Shown here: piece by piece, positions 46,835 to 58,206 of the stretch | Numbering within the stretch: position 1 is the stretch's first letter | How the letters are laid out: every line of letters begins with the position of its first letter | Position numbers and translations under genes: made by a program | The notes under the pieces: generated by a model | Databases searched by the model: none | The model's input: only the letters and a program-made list of their open reading frames with translations | Told to the model about the DNA's origin: nothing | Assembly: GCA_015680905.1 (NCBI GenBank) | Contig: CM027385.1 | Location: forward strand, 18,792,501-18,856,500 | From: Coptis chinensis | Taxonomy: Eukaryota; Streptophyta; Magnoliopsida; Ranunculales; Ranunculaceae | Direction of reading: 5' to 3' | DNA: 64,000 nucleotides

Positions 46835-47768
46835 ATGACGTCATCTAATTCGAATACCCTGAACCTCTCCCAATCCCTTGTGCCCATTTTTAATGGTGAA
46901 AATTATGAGTTTTGGAGTATAAAGATGAGGACTTTTTTTATTTCACAAGACCTTTGGGATCTTGTTGAGTGTGGTTACGTAGATGCAAAGGAAACAACTG
47001 ACTAGAAGGAGCTTCGCAAGAAGGATGCGAAGGCTTTACTTGTATTACAGTAGGCTGTGGTCGGATTCCATCTTCCCTCGACTAGCAAGTGCAACCAAAT
47101 CGAAAGAAGCTTGGAAAATTCTGAAGCAGGAATTTCATGGTGACGACAAAGTAACAACTATAAAACTGCAGACTCTTCGTAGAGAATTCGAAACACTTCT
47201 AATGAAAGCTAGTGAGTCGGTACAAGATTTTCTTTGTAGACTTTCAGTTATTGTGAATCAAATGAAAACTTTTGGTGAGAAAATTGTTGACCAGAAGGTT
47301 GTAGAGAAGGTGCTAAGAAGCCTGCCTTCCAAGTTTGATCATGTAGTCACAGCTATTGAAGAGTCTAAGGATTTGTCGGTGTACACCCTTAATGAATTGA
47401 TGGGTTCCCTTTTAGCACATGAAGAACGGCTGAATAGGTCGGCAGAAAAGAATATTGAGCAGGCATTTCAGTCCAAAGTAGAGATTAGTAATAAAGATTA
47501 AAATGGTGAAGTTGGTTCTGGACATAAGTTTTCAGGCCGTGGAAGAGGAAATAGTGGGTATCGTGGTCGTGGAAGAGGCTGAGGCAGGTCTAATTTTGGT
47601 CGTGGAAGGTCAGAAAATGGTGATAGAGGCGGCTATAGGCAGAACTATAAGGACTATAGGGGAAAGTAGTGCAATTTTTGCAACAAGGTCGAGCACACAG
47701 AACCGTATTGCTTTGCAAAGGCTAGACAACAAGAAGCCAATTTCACTGAAGAAAAGCAAGAAGGTAAC
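46835..47768 (+). pseudogene. copia E gag
   Basis: ATG 46835 opens a copia gag with 'IFNGENYEFWSIKMRTFF' and 'DLWDLVECGYVDA'. A TAG follows near 47003, and the remaining capsid part (from about 47075, 'KSKEAWKILKQEFHGDDKV', 'LRSLPSKFDHVVTAIEESK') lies in another frame. An Arg/Gly-rich stretch and the knuckle 'CNFCNKVEHTEPYC' (~47671-47712) end it. Confidence 0.85.
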
Positions 47769-50700
47769 TTGTTTCTTACTTATCTACTTCCAAAAGATAG
47801 TAAGAACGATGTGTGGTTTTTGGATAGTGGTTGTAGCAATCACATGACAGATGAAAGGACCTTTTTCAAAAGCATAGATGAATCTGTGAAGTTGCAGGTT
47901 TGCCTTAGTGATGATAAACAAGTTCAAATTGAAGGTAAGGGGAGTATAGAAGTTAAGACTAAGTCAGGTATTGATAGACTTATTCACGATGTTTATTATA
48001 TACCTGGTTTAGCTAATAACTTGCTAAGTGCTAGTCAATTAATTCAAAGAGGTTTTTCAGTCTTATTTCATGATGATACATGTGAAATCAGAAAGAAGCA
48101 TTCTAAAAAACCTATGGTTACGATCCCCATGACGAAAAACAAGATGTTTCCTCTTGAGCTATCTTGCATTGATGATTTTGCACTTGTTGCTCATGCTAAT
48201 GATGATTCCAGATTGTGGCACTTACAGTATGGACACCTCCATTTTAATGGGCTGAAATTATTAAGTCAGAAGAAGTTCGTGTTTGGTTTGACATCTATTA
48301 CTTGTGTTGACGATGTATGTGAAGGTTGTATATACGGAAACAAAGCACCATCTTCCATTTCCATGGGTAAAGCTTGGCGAGCAAATATGCCGTTAGAACT
48401 ACTCCATGCAGATATTTGTGGCCCGACACGCACTCATTCCCTCAAAGATAAGTCGATATTTTCTGCTCTTTACGGATGATTTTACTCGTATGAGCTGGGT
48501 GTATTTTCTTTCTTATAAGTCAGAAGCATTTGACAAGTTTAAGGAGTTTAAAGCTTTTGTGGAGAAAGAAAGTGGCCATGTGATCAAAGCTCTTAGAACC
48601 GACAGAGGAGGAGAATTTCTATCCGATGAGTTTGAGAAATTCTGCAATCAACATGGTATACGACGACAACTCACAGTACGGAGAACTCCATACCAGAATG
48701 GGGTCGCGGAAAGGAAGAATATGACTATGGTAGAGATGGCTCGAAGTACGTTAACTGAAAAGCACCTGCCTAATATTTTTTGGGCAGAAGTGGTGTCCTC
48801 ATCCGTGTTTCTTCAGAATATTTCTCCGACAAAAGCAGTGCGCGACATGACTCCTTATGAAGCATGGTGGGATCATAAACCAAATGTGAGTTATTTAAAA
48901 GTTTTCGGATGTATAGCTTATTCTTTGATTGATTCAAGTTCTCGTAGCAAGCTTGACAAGAAAAGTGAGAAGTGCATTTTTGTTGGGTATTGTGCTAATA
49001 CGAAGGGCTATAGACTTTATAATCCCGAATCTAAGAAACTTATTATTCGTCGAGATGTTATATTTGATGAGAAAAGTTTCTGGGATTGGGAAGCAAAGGA
49101 CAAACCGAATGTGCCATTTGTTGAAGACCAAGTAGAGCCGGATCAGTTAAAGGAGACGAGTGGTTCCAGTACACCTCTTTGAGTTTCTCCTTTGAATTCA
49201 CCTTAGCATTCTTCTCCTGTGCATATGAGTCCTCCTTCTTCAAGTTCATCTCTGTCAACTAACTCAAGTTCAAGGAGTTCAAGTACTGAGGGATCAAGGA
49301 ATTCAAGTAGAATAGACAGCAATCTATATGATCCTACACTTGATACTGACACACCTCCGCGTAAGTTTAAATGCATTAAGGATATTTATGATACAACTTT
49401 TGCCCTTATAGCTGCAGAACCCTCGCGCTACGAAGAAGCGGAAGGAATAGAAGAGTGGGAGCAGTCTATGCAAGACGAAATGGCAGCCATTGAAAAAAAT
49501 CAGACATGGGTTCTTGTGGATCTGCCACCTGAAAAAAATGCAATTGGGGTGAAATGGGTCTACAAAGTTAAGTACAATGCTGATGGGGCAGTGCAAAAGT
49601 TCAAAGCAAGGCTCGTGGCTAAATGGTATGTGCAACAACACGGAGTAGATTTCTTCGACACTTACTCTCCGGTTGCTCGGTTTGAAACTGTTAGATTTGT
49701 TCTCGCAGTAGCAGCTCAAATGACATGGCGTGTATATCAATTTGATGTCAAATCAGCTTTTCTCAATGGTTATTTGAATGAAGAGGTATATGTTTAACAA
49801 CCACAAGGGTTCATTGTCGAAGGGAAGGAAGAGAAAGTGTACAAACTTACAAAGGCACTTTATGGGCTTAAGCAAGTGCCAAGAACGTGGTACAGCAGAC
49901 TCGATTCTTATTTTGAAAGCCATGGTTTCAACCGAAGTAAAAGTGAGCCAACCTTATACGTGAAGGTCAGAGGTACTGAAACTCTTATTGTTTGTGTTTA
50001 TGTGGACGACATTATATACACTGGCAGTTCTAGCAGTCTTATCAAAGAGTTCAAGGATAGTATGATGCATGAGTTTGATATGTCTGACTTGGGTTTGTTG
50101 CATTATTTTTTAGGTCTTCAAATTTAGCAGACTCCTGACAGCATTTTTATTTCTCAAGAGAAATATGCTGTGGATTTACTTAAGAAATTCAATATGGTGA
50201 ACTGTAAGACGTCTTCTACACCGATGAACACCAGTGAGAAGTTGTCTATTAATGATGGGACTGTGAAGGCTGATGAAAGTTATTTTAGAAGTTTGGTTGG
50301 TGGACTCATGTACTTGACAAACTCTCACCCAGATATTATGTACTCTGTGAGTTTAATTTCCAGATTTATGCATAGTCCTTCTATACATCATATTGGAGCA
50401 GCAAAGAGGATTCTCTGTTATGTCAGGTCAACTAGTAACTATGGAATTTGGTACAAACCAGTTACTAAGTTTGACTTGATTGGTTTCAATGATAGCGATT
50501 GGGCTGGTTTTGGGGATGATAGGAAAAGCACTAGTGGTCTAGTGTTTAGTCTTGGTTCAGGAGTTGTCTCGTGGAGTTCAAAAAAGCAAGACAACAAGTT
50601 TCGGGTCATCGCCGGTTGAATATGTTCTTGGCAAAGATCCGCAGAATCGGGTCAAGCAAAATGGATAAGAAGGATATTGGAAGATTTGCACCAGACTCAA

Positions 50701-50958
50701 AGAGAGGCAACAACGATCTATTGCGACAACAAGTCTGCAATTTGTATGACAAAGAACCCCATCTTCCATGGGAGGACAAAACACATAGAGATATGTCATC
50801 ATTTTATTCGAGACATGGCTGAAAAAGGAATTATCACTATGAAGTATGTTCCAATAGATGAACAGGTAAGCTGATGGACTTACCAAGGCACTATCATATC
50901 CAAAGTTTGTTGAGTTCAGATCTTCTTTAGATGTTGCGGCATTTGCATCAAGGGAGAG
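47769..50958 (+). pseudogene. copia E pol (protease, integrase, RT, RNase H)
   Basis: Protease 'WFLDSGCSNHMTD' (~47815) leads into the pre-integrase zinc part 'CEGCIYGNKA'. A frameshift at ~48405-48480 splits integrase. All three catalytic residues are present ('LLHADICGP', 'LRTDRGGEF', 'VAERKNM'). RT has '[16 protein letters not shown]', then TAA at 49795, then 'VCVYVDDIIYTG' and a TAG at 50125. RNase H keeps 'DSDWAGFGDDRKS' but shifts near 50590-50620 where the S-A-E-A-E-Y block should be; 'YCDNKSAICMTKN' follows. Best-preserved integrase in the window. Confidence 0.9.
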
Positions 50959-51269
50959 TGATGAGAATTGATGCAAGTATATATTAGTCTGCTAGGTTGA
51001 TGTTTCTACCATGTGTCATGTTTGACTTAGTATTTAGTTGTTAGCTATTTTAGAGCATGTAGTTTTGTATTTCAGTTTAGAAGTTCATAGTGGGAATGCC
51101 CACTACGAGTATTGAGTCCTATATATTAGGCAGTCTCTTCCAGTAGAAAGAAGAGAGTCTCGTATGTATTAGTTTCCTTCTTTTAGACTTTAATCTAAAA
51201 TAAACTAAGTTTTGTTATTCAGACTTTGAAGTTCCACATTTCCTCACATATCTCCTCTTTAAACCAACA
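50959..51269 (+). repeat. 3' LTR of copia E
   Basis: TGATGAGAATTG to ...AAACCAACA, 311 bases, directly after the polypurine tract and before TSD TTGGT. Confidence 0.95.
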
Positions 51270-51375
51270 TTGGTAAGGTGCAAACTTTTATCTTGTGGAT
51301 CATATCAAAACATTATTGGTTTCTAGCTTATGGAAAAGAGAAAAATAATAATAAACAAAAAGAAAGTAGGCTTAC

Positions 51376-51608
51376 CCAATAACTGGAAGTTTCATCTTAT
51401 GAGCATTTCTAACAATTACAAAGACCAACTTTGTCACTAAGTCGAAGATTCTTTGTCCTTCAAGATAATTGCTTCCAAAAGCAGTCCTAGAAATCACATC
51501 CGAAGTTAAAATTTTAAATTCCCCGAGTACTTCGATCTCTTTCTTTTCATGGTGTCCCCACCTCTCTAGCATATTCTCCACACTAGCAATCATTGTTGGA
51601 ATCATACC
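51376..51608 (-). CDS. cytochrome P450, upstream exon (third from the end)
   Basis: The 233-base exon encodes 77 codons plus two bases. It includes 'MIASVENMLERW' and 'FKILTSDVISRTAFGSNY', the helix C-D to E region of CYP72-clan enzymes. The minus acceptor 'gtaatatgcag' precedes 51608 and the donor is 'gtaagc' after 51376. It ends in 'gg'; joined to the single 'a' that starts the exon at 17101 it gives a Gly codon and keeps the frame. The three exons total 1,044 bases (347 residues plus stop). CYP72-clan proteins are usually a little over 500 residues, so the N-terminal anchor and first ~170 residues must be encoded upstream and are not visible up to 64000. Confidence 0.85.
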
Positions 51609-52060
51609 CTGCATATTACGCATAAGCATTAATTAGTCTTTTATGGTCTAATCTAAAGCATGTTGTTCTATATATACTGTTTAACGATATTGTTGTTGCA
51701 ATATCTGTTTGACCGTACCAATAAGCAATGAGCATAGTCTCAGTTTTGGCTTGAGTATACATGTCAGTGTTACTTCAAGAGCTGAGTGCTATCAAGTTTG
51801 GACTCCTAGGTTGTCATCAAGTTTGGACTCCTAGGTTGTCATGAAATGGCAGATCAAACTATTATAATCCACTCTGACTCTCTTTTAGCAGTTCGATCAC
51901 CTTATTAATAGTAGAGTTGTAGCTCCATGGTAATATACTAATATATATGGTATGCCTGGGACATAGTAGCTCTCATAAAACTCTTTATGTAATATGTTCC
52001 TTAGAGACGTACACTCTGAGCAGTTAAAAACACTGCTGCAAAGTTAAAAACACTGCTGCA
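51609..52060. other. P450 upstream intron remnant with short tandem duplications
   Basis: This is non-coding sequence upstream of the P450 exon. A perfect 25-base tandem duplication lies at 51791-51840 and a 20-base one at about 52021-52060. No further P450 exon is visible. The right edge is where gypsy pol homology starts. Confidence 0.5.
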
Positions 52061-52086
52061 TAGTACTTTCAAGAGTTGAAGGGGTA

Positions 52087-54555
52087 TGTCACACCCCGAA
52101 TTTCGGCAGAATTCGGAATTTTTTGATTAGCTTAGACTTAGGTAAGTCTAAGTGATTTTCGGATCGTGGTTTATGGGTAGTGTTTAAGAAGTTTTATTTT
52201 CAAAACTATTTCCGCTAGTTGTTTTATTTTTACAAAGAAAATGAAAGAGATATAGAAATAAAGAGAGTCAATATTTTTTTCTTGATTTGTTTATATGTGT
52301 AATGTGTATATTTATATTAGTTACTCTTGTGGAGTGCATATGAAATGCTTTTATTTTTTCTTATCATATGAGGAGTGGTTATATGTGTAATATGTTAATT
52401 ATTAATGGATTTGATCAAAATGATGTGTACTGGTATAATGTTGTTTTATCGATTGTGTTTAGTATCACATGGATTATGGATTAAGTGTGATAACCTGTCT
52501 GTGAACTTTGTACTTGAGTGTTATGTTATTATTCAAGATGGAGATATTTTGATCTATATTGAATGAGCTGTATTAACTGATGACTTTGTGACGTACTAAG
52601 TAAGGAACTAATTGCCTCTGTGTTGGAGGAACTATCTCGCCTCACTCGTACACGTTAATGGATGAATATTGTTATAAAGTATAAGCGATTAATTTGTTAG
52701 ATGAGATTAATTATAAATAGAAAGAAAAAAATAAAATAATAAAATATACGTGTATTCTTTTTGAGATGTGTATACTTGCGTATACACGTGTATTCTTTTT
52801 GAGATGTGTATACTTGCGTATACACGCTTTTATATTATTGTATATAGAGGAACTATTACCGTGCGTATGAGATGATTAATATTGTTTTACCAAGAAAACA
52901 TGCATGTGTAGGTTGTTTTCTTAAGGTCACGTTATTCATGATTAATTAAAATAATGGTGATAATTGTTATTTTTAAACTATATTGGAATCTATATAGAGC
53001 ATGTCTTAATATAATGATAATCGTATTTCAACAACAAACGGATTTTTATTTTGTCTTATAAGTGTGTTTCGTGCCTATAAATTATGACATGATGGATTAT
53101 TATTGTTACATTCGTTTCACATTGATTTTTGCATATTCGAGTATTTTTAAAACATATGCCTTGATTTATTGTTCATAAATATTATATTGAGAATATAACT
53201 TGTTGTGGGTGATATATTATAAGTGGGTTTGTATTACCTTAAATTTTTTAAAATTCTTGTTATACAGTAGCAAGTCTTATTTTAATTGTCATTGAATATG
53301 GAGATTAATTTTTGAATCTTTTCACCGTTTAAAATAATTAGTAATAATAATAATAGCAATGAGCGCATGAATTAGTATTTATTCTTAATTGTTTTGTTTC
53401 AATCTATGATTTTGATAGATGAATATGAAAAATTATTTTTTTATAATCCTATATTTGATCCAAAGTTTGAAGCATGAATTAGGATTCTTATGGTTGTTTA
53501 AGTGACACTAATAATTTGTTTTAATATAGATGAGTTAAACTTTAATAGGTTTTTTATTAATGGTAGGAGGACATATATTCTGGAATTATTTAAAAATAAT
53601 TAATACCAACGTTATCTTGCTTAAGTTTAATCTCAGTACATTCTTGTGTATGTTCTAAGTTAATAACTAACGTTATTTGTTTGTATAACTTTTCTTTTGA
53701 ATCTCGGGACGAGATTCTTTTGAAAATATTAATATATAGATGTAACGTTTAATCTCGTATTTAAAAATATATATTTAGTTATTAATTTATTAATTAATTA
53801 ATTTATTTAAAAATTTGTTGCATTGGATTTGGGATATGTGGGCCGGGTTTCTGGGCCCGAGTCTGTGTTGGGCTTGGGTTTCAAACCCAAGTATATAATC
53901 ACATTGTTCTAGAGAATAGGGTTTTAAGAGAATAAAAAATAATAAAAATGGAGGTAGAGCTAGAAACTCGTTTGCTGGAGGGTGGAGCGCGACGATTCGG
54001 ACTAGAAGGATTCATCGGGTTTTAATACAGGTGAGTAGTTAGTTTTCTACTTCACCGGTATACAGTAACAGTTTTACTGTTCATCATTATTCATCATGTC
54101 GCGTTATTTATTAAACTGGATAGTTATTAGTATATTGTTTTAGTTATTATTGAAACTGTCCGTATTACTGGAACTCGGAAGAAGTCGCCAATGGCGGCGC
54201 GAGACAGAGAAGTCGTCTATGTATTCTAGTGGAACTGTTCTTATGTTTTGTATGTGGTGTGTTGGTTGGAAGTTGGGATGGAATTTGGGTGGACTGTTGA
54301 AGCTATGAACATGCATTCATGGAGGCGCCAGCCCATGAATCTTACTGCCCTTATATTATGTTGTTTTGTTTTGTTGTGTTATTGTTTCTTTGTTTTGGTT
54401 GAGGTTTGGAGTTTAGAGAATGGACGTCGGGATTGAGGAGTGGGGCTGTTCTAGTTAGGCTGAAGCTCTGATACCAAACTGTCACACCTCGGAGATCGAA
54501 GAGTCGGGAACAAATAATGTTTTTTCCAAATTCTGTTGAAATTCGGGGTGTGACA
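52087..54555 (-). mobile_element. non-coding element H with long inverted ends, TSD GGGTA
   Basis: 2,469 bases, flanked by GGGTA at 52082-52086 and 54556-54560, inserted in frame-readable gypsy pol ('FQELKG' before, 'YLGKS' after). Its ends are inverted repeats of about 34 bases with few mismatches, starting TGTCACACCCCGAATTTC. A tRNA-Met-type primer site lies on the minus strand (TGGTATCAGAGC, 54476-54465), three bases inside another TGTGACA end. I read it as a non-autonomous minus-strand LTR element with a very short 5' LTR; a solo LTR or foldback element is possible. A duplicated ~38-base unit lies at 52749-52826. Confidence 0.65.
54480..54555 (-). repeat. short (76-bp) 5' LTR of element H
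   Basis: On the minus strand it starts TGTCACACCCCG and ends CGAGGTGTGACA, then 'gtt' and the primer site. A 76-base LTR would be in the TRIM range. The left end of H shares only its terminal ~30 bases, so a full second LTR is not demonstrated. Confidence 0.5.
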
Positions 54556-55047
54556 GGGTATTTGGGCAAGTCTCTTTTGTTGTCTTGGCCAGAACAATGG
54601 GAGAAGTTCTACTTGTATTTGGGGGCTACCGAGTATGCAGTTAGTTCAATTCTTGTCCGTCTGGTCGATAGGGTGGAGAGGCCGGTGTATTTTCAAAGTA
54701 AAACATTGCTGGACGTAGAGACGCGGTATAGTATAATTGAGAGGTATGCCCTTACATTAATCTTCTCGGCTCTAAAACTGAAGCCCTATTCCGAGTCGCA
54801 CTCGGTGGTGCTGGTGACAAACTTGCCTCTCAAACAAGCGTTAAGGACAGAAAAGTCAGGGAGAATGTTGAAATGGATAGTGATGCTTAGTTCGTACAAT
54901 ATACAATATCAGATAAGGACAGCGGAGAAAGCACAGGCGGTAGTGGAGTTTCTGGCTGAGTTCCCCGCCGAGGATCCCACTTTGGGGAGAAGAGATGGTC
55001 ATGGAACCGGAGAGGGATTGGGAGCCCAACTTACTAGATCCTTAGGA
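54556..55047 (+). pseudogene. Tat element RNase H (retroviral-type)
   Basis: After the TSD of H the frame continues from 'FQELKG' into 'LLLSWPEQWEKFYLYLGA'. 'YAVSSILVRLVDRVERPVYF' and 'TRYSIIERYALTLIFSALKL' are the standard RNase H block of Ty3 elements, and 'MLKWIVMLSSYNIQYQIRTA' closes it. The domain is open for ~160 residues. The part upstream of H is reduced to ~35 bases. Confidence 0.82.
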
Positions 55048-55446
55048 TAAGAAGAATAGATGGAGAGTATTCGCAGATGGATCTACAACTGACGCATGTA
55101 GCGGCATAGGAGTTATGTTGGTTACACCTGATAATAACAAAATAGAACAGACCATGAAATTGGGGTTCATGGCATCCAGTAATGAAGCAAAGTATGAGGC
55201 AGTGATAACGGGATTGAGAATGGTCGAGGATTTGGGAGTAAAGGAATTGACCATGTATTCTGACTCAAATCTAGTGGTGTGTTAGGCTAACGGAGGGTTC
55301 GCTGCTCGATCTCTGCGAATGGCTAAGTATTTGAAAGTGGTGCGCGAAAGGTCCAGCAAGTTCGTGAAGCTCCGATTTGTACATTTGGGTCATGGTGAGA
55401 ATAGGCATGCAGACGCCCTGGCATACGTGGGTCAGAGGAAAGAATG
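55048..55446 (+). pseudogene. Tat element additional RNase H (aRNH)
   Basis: A second, cellular-type RNase H: 'FADGSTTDACSGIGVML' (first Asp), 'SSNEAKYEAVITGL' (Glu), 'MYSDSNLVV' (second Asp) and 'GENRHADALAYV' (last Asp). All four catalytic acids are present. A TAG at ~55285 interrupts it just after 'SDSNLVVC'. It would remove RNA during reverse transcription. Confidence 0.83.
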
Positions 55447-56756
55447 ATGCGGGTAGGAAGATTGGAGAAGCCAGGCACGGAGGAGTTAGTCAAGGTGTGT
55501 CATATTATAGAAGAAGAAGGGGGATGGATGGATCCCATTAGGGATTTCTTGGAGGGAAAGGAGGTGACAGACAAGAAAGAAAAAAGAAGATTGGAACAGG
55601 CGTCTCAGAGATATATTCTGTTGGAAGGTGAATTGTACTGAAAGAACTTCAATGGGTCGTTATTAAAGTGTCTAGGCCCGCGGTTAGCATCAGAGGTGCT
55701 GGCAGAATTGCATGAAGGGGACTGTGGGAGCCATTCCGCGGGAAGGACAACTACACACCGACTCTTAACACAGGGCTACTTCTAGCCCCATATAAAGAAG
55801 GATGCAATGGAATTCACTAAGAAATGTGACAAGTGCCAAAGATTTTCACAGCTGATATTCGCCCCCGTGGAACCCCTGCATAATGTCTCAAGTCCATGGC
55901 CTTATGCCATGTGGGCGATGGATATCGTAGGACCATTACCCATGGCTAGCGGCAAAATGAGATATATGCTGGCAGCCACGGACTACGTCACTAAATGGAT
56001 AGAAGTCGTCCCTTTGCAATAGGTAAAGGAGACACAAGTGATTAAGTTTCTATGGGAGAACATCATATGTCGGTTTAGTTTGCCGCATGCTATCATTGTA
56101 GACAATGGGACACAGTTCACGGGAGCTAAGGTGGCGGCGTTTCTACAAGCGTACAAGGTGAAACAAGGGTTCTCTACCCCCTACAACCCCGAGAGCAATG
56201 AACAGGCTGAATCTTCCAACAAAACGATATTAAACAACCTGAAAAGGAAGTTGGAAGATAAGAAGGGCACGTGGGCCGACGAGTTGAACCATGTTCTTTG
56301 GGCTTATTGAACTACACCGCGGACAACCACCAAAGAGACCCCATTTGCCTTAGCATACGGCATCAAGGCCGTGATTCCTTCAGAAATGGTGGCAACTACT
56401 ATGAGAACCAAGGCTGTGGAGGAGGGATCAAATTGGCGCATCTTGGCGGGGATTTGAACTTGGCAGAAGAGAAAAGAGACTCAGCTCGCATTCAATTGGA
56501 AGAGTATCACAGGAGATTACAAAGGCAATACAACAAACGGGTCAAGCCACGACATTTCAAGATAGGAGAGTTGGTGCTCCGCTGGGTGACTCCAAGCACG
56601 AAGGAAGAAAGAGATGGGAAGTTGGGTCCAAACTGGGAGAGGTCGTACACCATGGTGGAAGTAGGAGGGTCTGGTACTTATAAGCTACAAATAATGAAGA
56701 GCAAACTGATAGAAAGGCCTTGGAATGTAAGAATATTGAAAAAAATTTACAACTGA
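55447..56756 (+). pseudogene. Tat element integrase
   Basis: The zinc module is read as 'HEGDCGSHSAGRTT' with 'CDKCQRFSQ'. The core has 'WAMDIVGPLPM', 'IIVDNGTQFTGAK' and 'NEQAESSNKTILN', so the D, D and E are all kept. The C-terminal part follows ('YNKRVKPRHFKIGELVLRW', 'NWERSYTMVEVGGSGTYKL') and ends in TGA at 56754. Stops at 55639, 55784 and 56021 and a shift near 56300 break it. Confidence 0.84.
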
Positions 56757-56882
56757 ATGTACTAAAGTTACAAAGCAATGTAAGGAAGGTCCAGAGCAGA
56801 GGACTAGAGCTGTTTGTAAATATATAAAACCACAGCACTTTTGTGAAAAGAAATGTGTTTACTATGTGTGATGTCTAAATGA

Positions 56883-57910
56883 CAATGTGAGCCGCAAACC
56901 AAAGATATGAGAGACATATGGGGCAAAGAGAGTGATCCCAGCAGGCTTTAATGCCTATCAAAGGGAGAGGTAGCGGAGTGGATGAGCACTTCACTGACAC
57001 TAGAGCTGGAGGGAGCCTGGAACAATAGGAGTTGTTCCAGCAGGCTTGAGAGCCTGATCGAGCCCGCGGAGTGGGATGGGCCCTCCGCGGATCAGAGATG
57101 CGAGAGACACATGAGGTAAGGAAAGTTGCCCCAGTAGGTTTCAACGCGTATCAGAGTGAGAGGCAGCGGAGGGGATGAGCCCTTCGCTGACACTAGAGAT
57201 GGTGTAAGCCTGGAACAAAAAGAGTTGTTCCAGCAGGCTTGAGAGCCTGATCAAGCCCGCAAAGTGGGATGAGCTCTCCCATGAGATCGAGATATACAAA
57301 GAGACACATGGGGAAAGGAGAGTGGCCCCAGCAGGCTTCAACGCATATCAGAGGGAAAGGCAGCGGAGGGGATGAGCGCTTCGCTGACACTAGAGATGAT
57401 GTGAGCCTAGAATAAAAAGAGTTGTTCCAGCAGGCTTGAGAGCTTAATCGATCCCTCGCGGAGTGGGATGAACCCTCTGTAGATCAGAGATGCAAGAGAC
57501 ACATGGGGCAAGGAGAGTGGCCCCAGCAGGCTTCAACGTGTATCAGAGGGAGAGGCAGCGGAGGGGATGAGCCCTTCACTGACACTAGAGATGGAGTGAG
57601 CCTGGAACAAAAGGAGTTGTTCCAGCAGGCTTGAAAGCCTGATCGAGCCTGTGGAGTGAGATGAGCCCTCTGCGGATCAGAGATGCAAGAGACAAATGGG
57701 GCACAGAGAGTGGCCCCAGCAGGCTTCAATGCTTATCAGAGGGAGAGGCAACGGAGGGGATGAGCCCTTCGCTGACACTAGAAAAGGAGTAAGCCTAGAA
57801 CAAGAGGAGTTGTGCCAGCAGCTTGAGAGCCTGATCGAGACCGCAGAGTGGGATGAGCCCTCCGCAGATCAGAAATGCAAGAGGTATATGGGGCAAAGAA
57901 ATTGGCCTAT
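56883..57910 (+). repeat. ~195-bp tandem array in the Tat 3' region
   Basis: About five units and a partial one. The phrase 'gaga.tggccccagcaggctt' recurs with starts near 56919, 57111, 57309, 57504 and 57697, and begins again at 57889, giving periods of 192-198 bases. Each unit contains a dyad 'ggaacaa...gagttgttcc' and the phrase 'cttcgctgacactag'. Similar arrays are known near the 3' end of Tat-lineage elements and can seed satellites. Confidence 0.9.
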
Positions 57911-58206
57911 GTCTAACTGCACCGCCTGATTGGGCAAGCCGCATAACTCAGTAGAGCCGGCAGATTGCCCTAATGAGATGAGGAAAGCTTTGGGTTGAAA
58001 ATGTTAGGAATACGCTAAGGACTAACAAGAGATGTGGAAAATTATATGGGAGTATACTTTGCAAGTCAAACAAGTAGATAAAGCTCGAAGATAAAAGGAT
58101 AACATGCATGTTAAGCGTAGTCAAACATAAAAATCACTAAACATGGGGCGAATCAAATCGCGAGTTAGTAACATGGTTTTAATACAAAATAGATCTAGGG
58201 CATTCC
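57911..58206 (+). other. Tat 3' spacer
   Basis: Non-coding sequence between the tandem array and the antisense coding region. I see no motif in it. Confidence 0.5.

Larger units (their letters stand above)
46402..51269 (+). mobile_element. Ty1/copia element E, complete structure, youngest copia
   Basis: 4,868 bases with LTRs at 46402-46714 and 50959-51269, perfect TSDs TTGGT (46397-46401, 51270-51274), primer site TGGTATCAGAGG (46718) and polypurine tract 'aagggagag' (50950-50958). By my hand count the LTRs differ at about 6-7 positions plus a 2-base indel, fewer than in element D. It is inserted directly in the P450 intron, 101 bases from the exon at 51376. Confidence 0.95.
17102..51375 (-). 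other. 34-kb P450 intron filled by nested retrotransposons
   Basis: Only three stretches look like original intron: 17102-17367, 46165-46401 and 51270-51375. Subtracting the two primary insertions (17368-46164 and 46402-51269) and one copy of each 5-bp TSD leaves about 599 bases, a normal plant intron length. Both primary insertions lie in the plus orientation, antisense to the gene. Canonical splice sites survive at both ends. Whether the gene is still spliced cannot be told from sequence. Confidence 0.75.
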
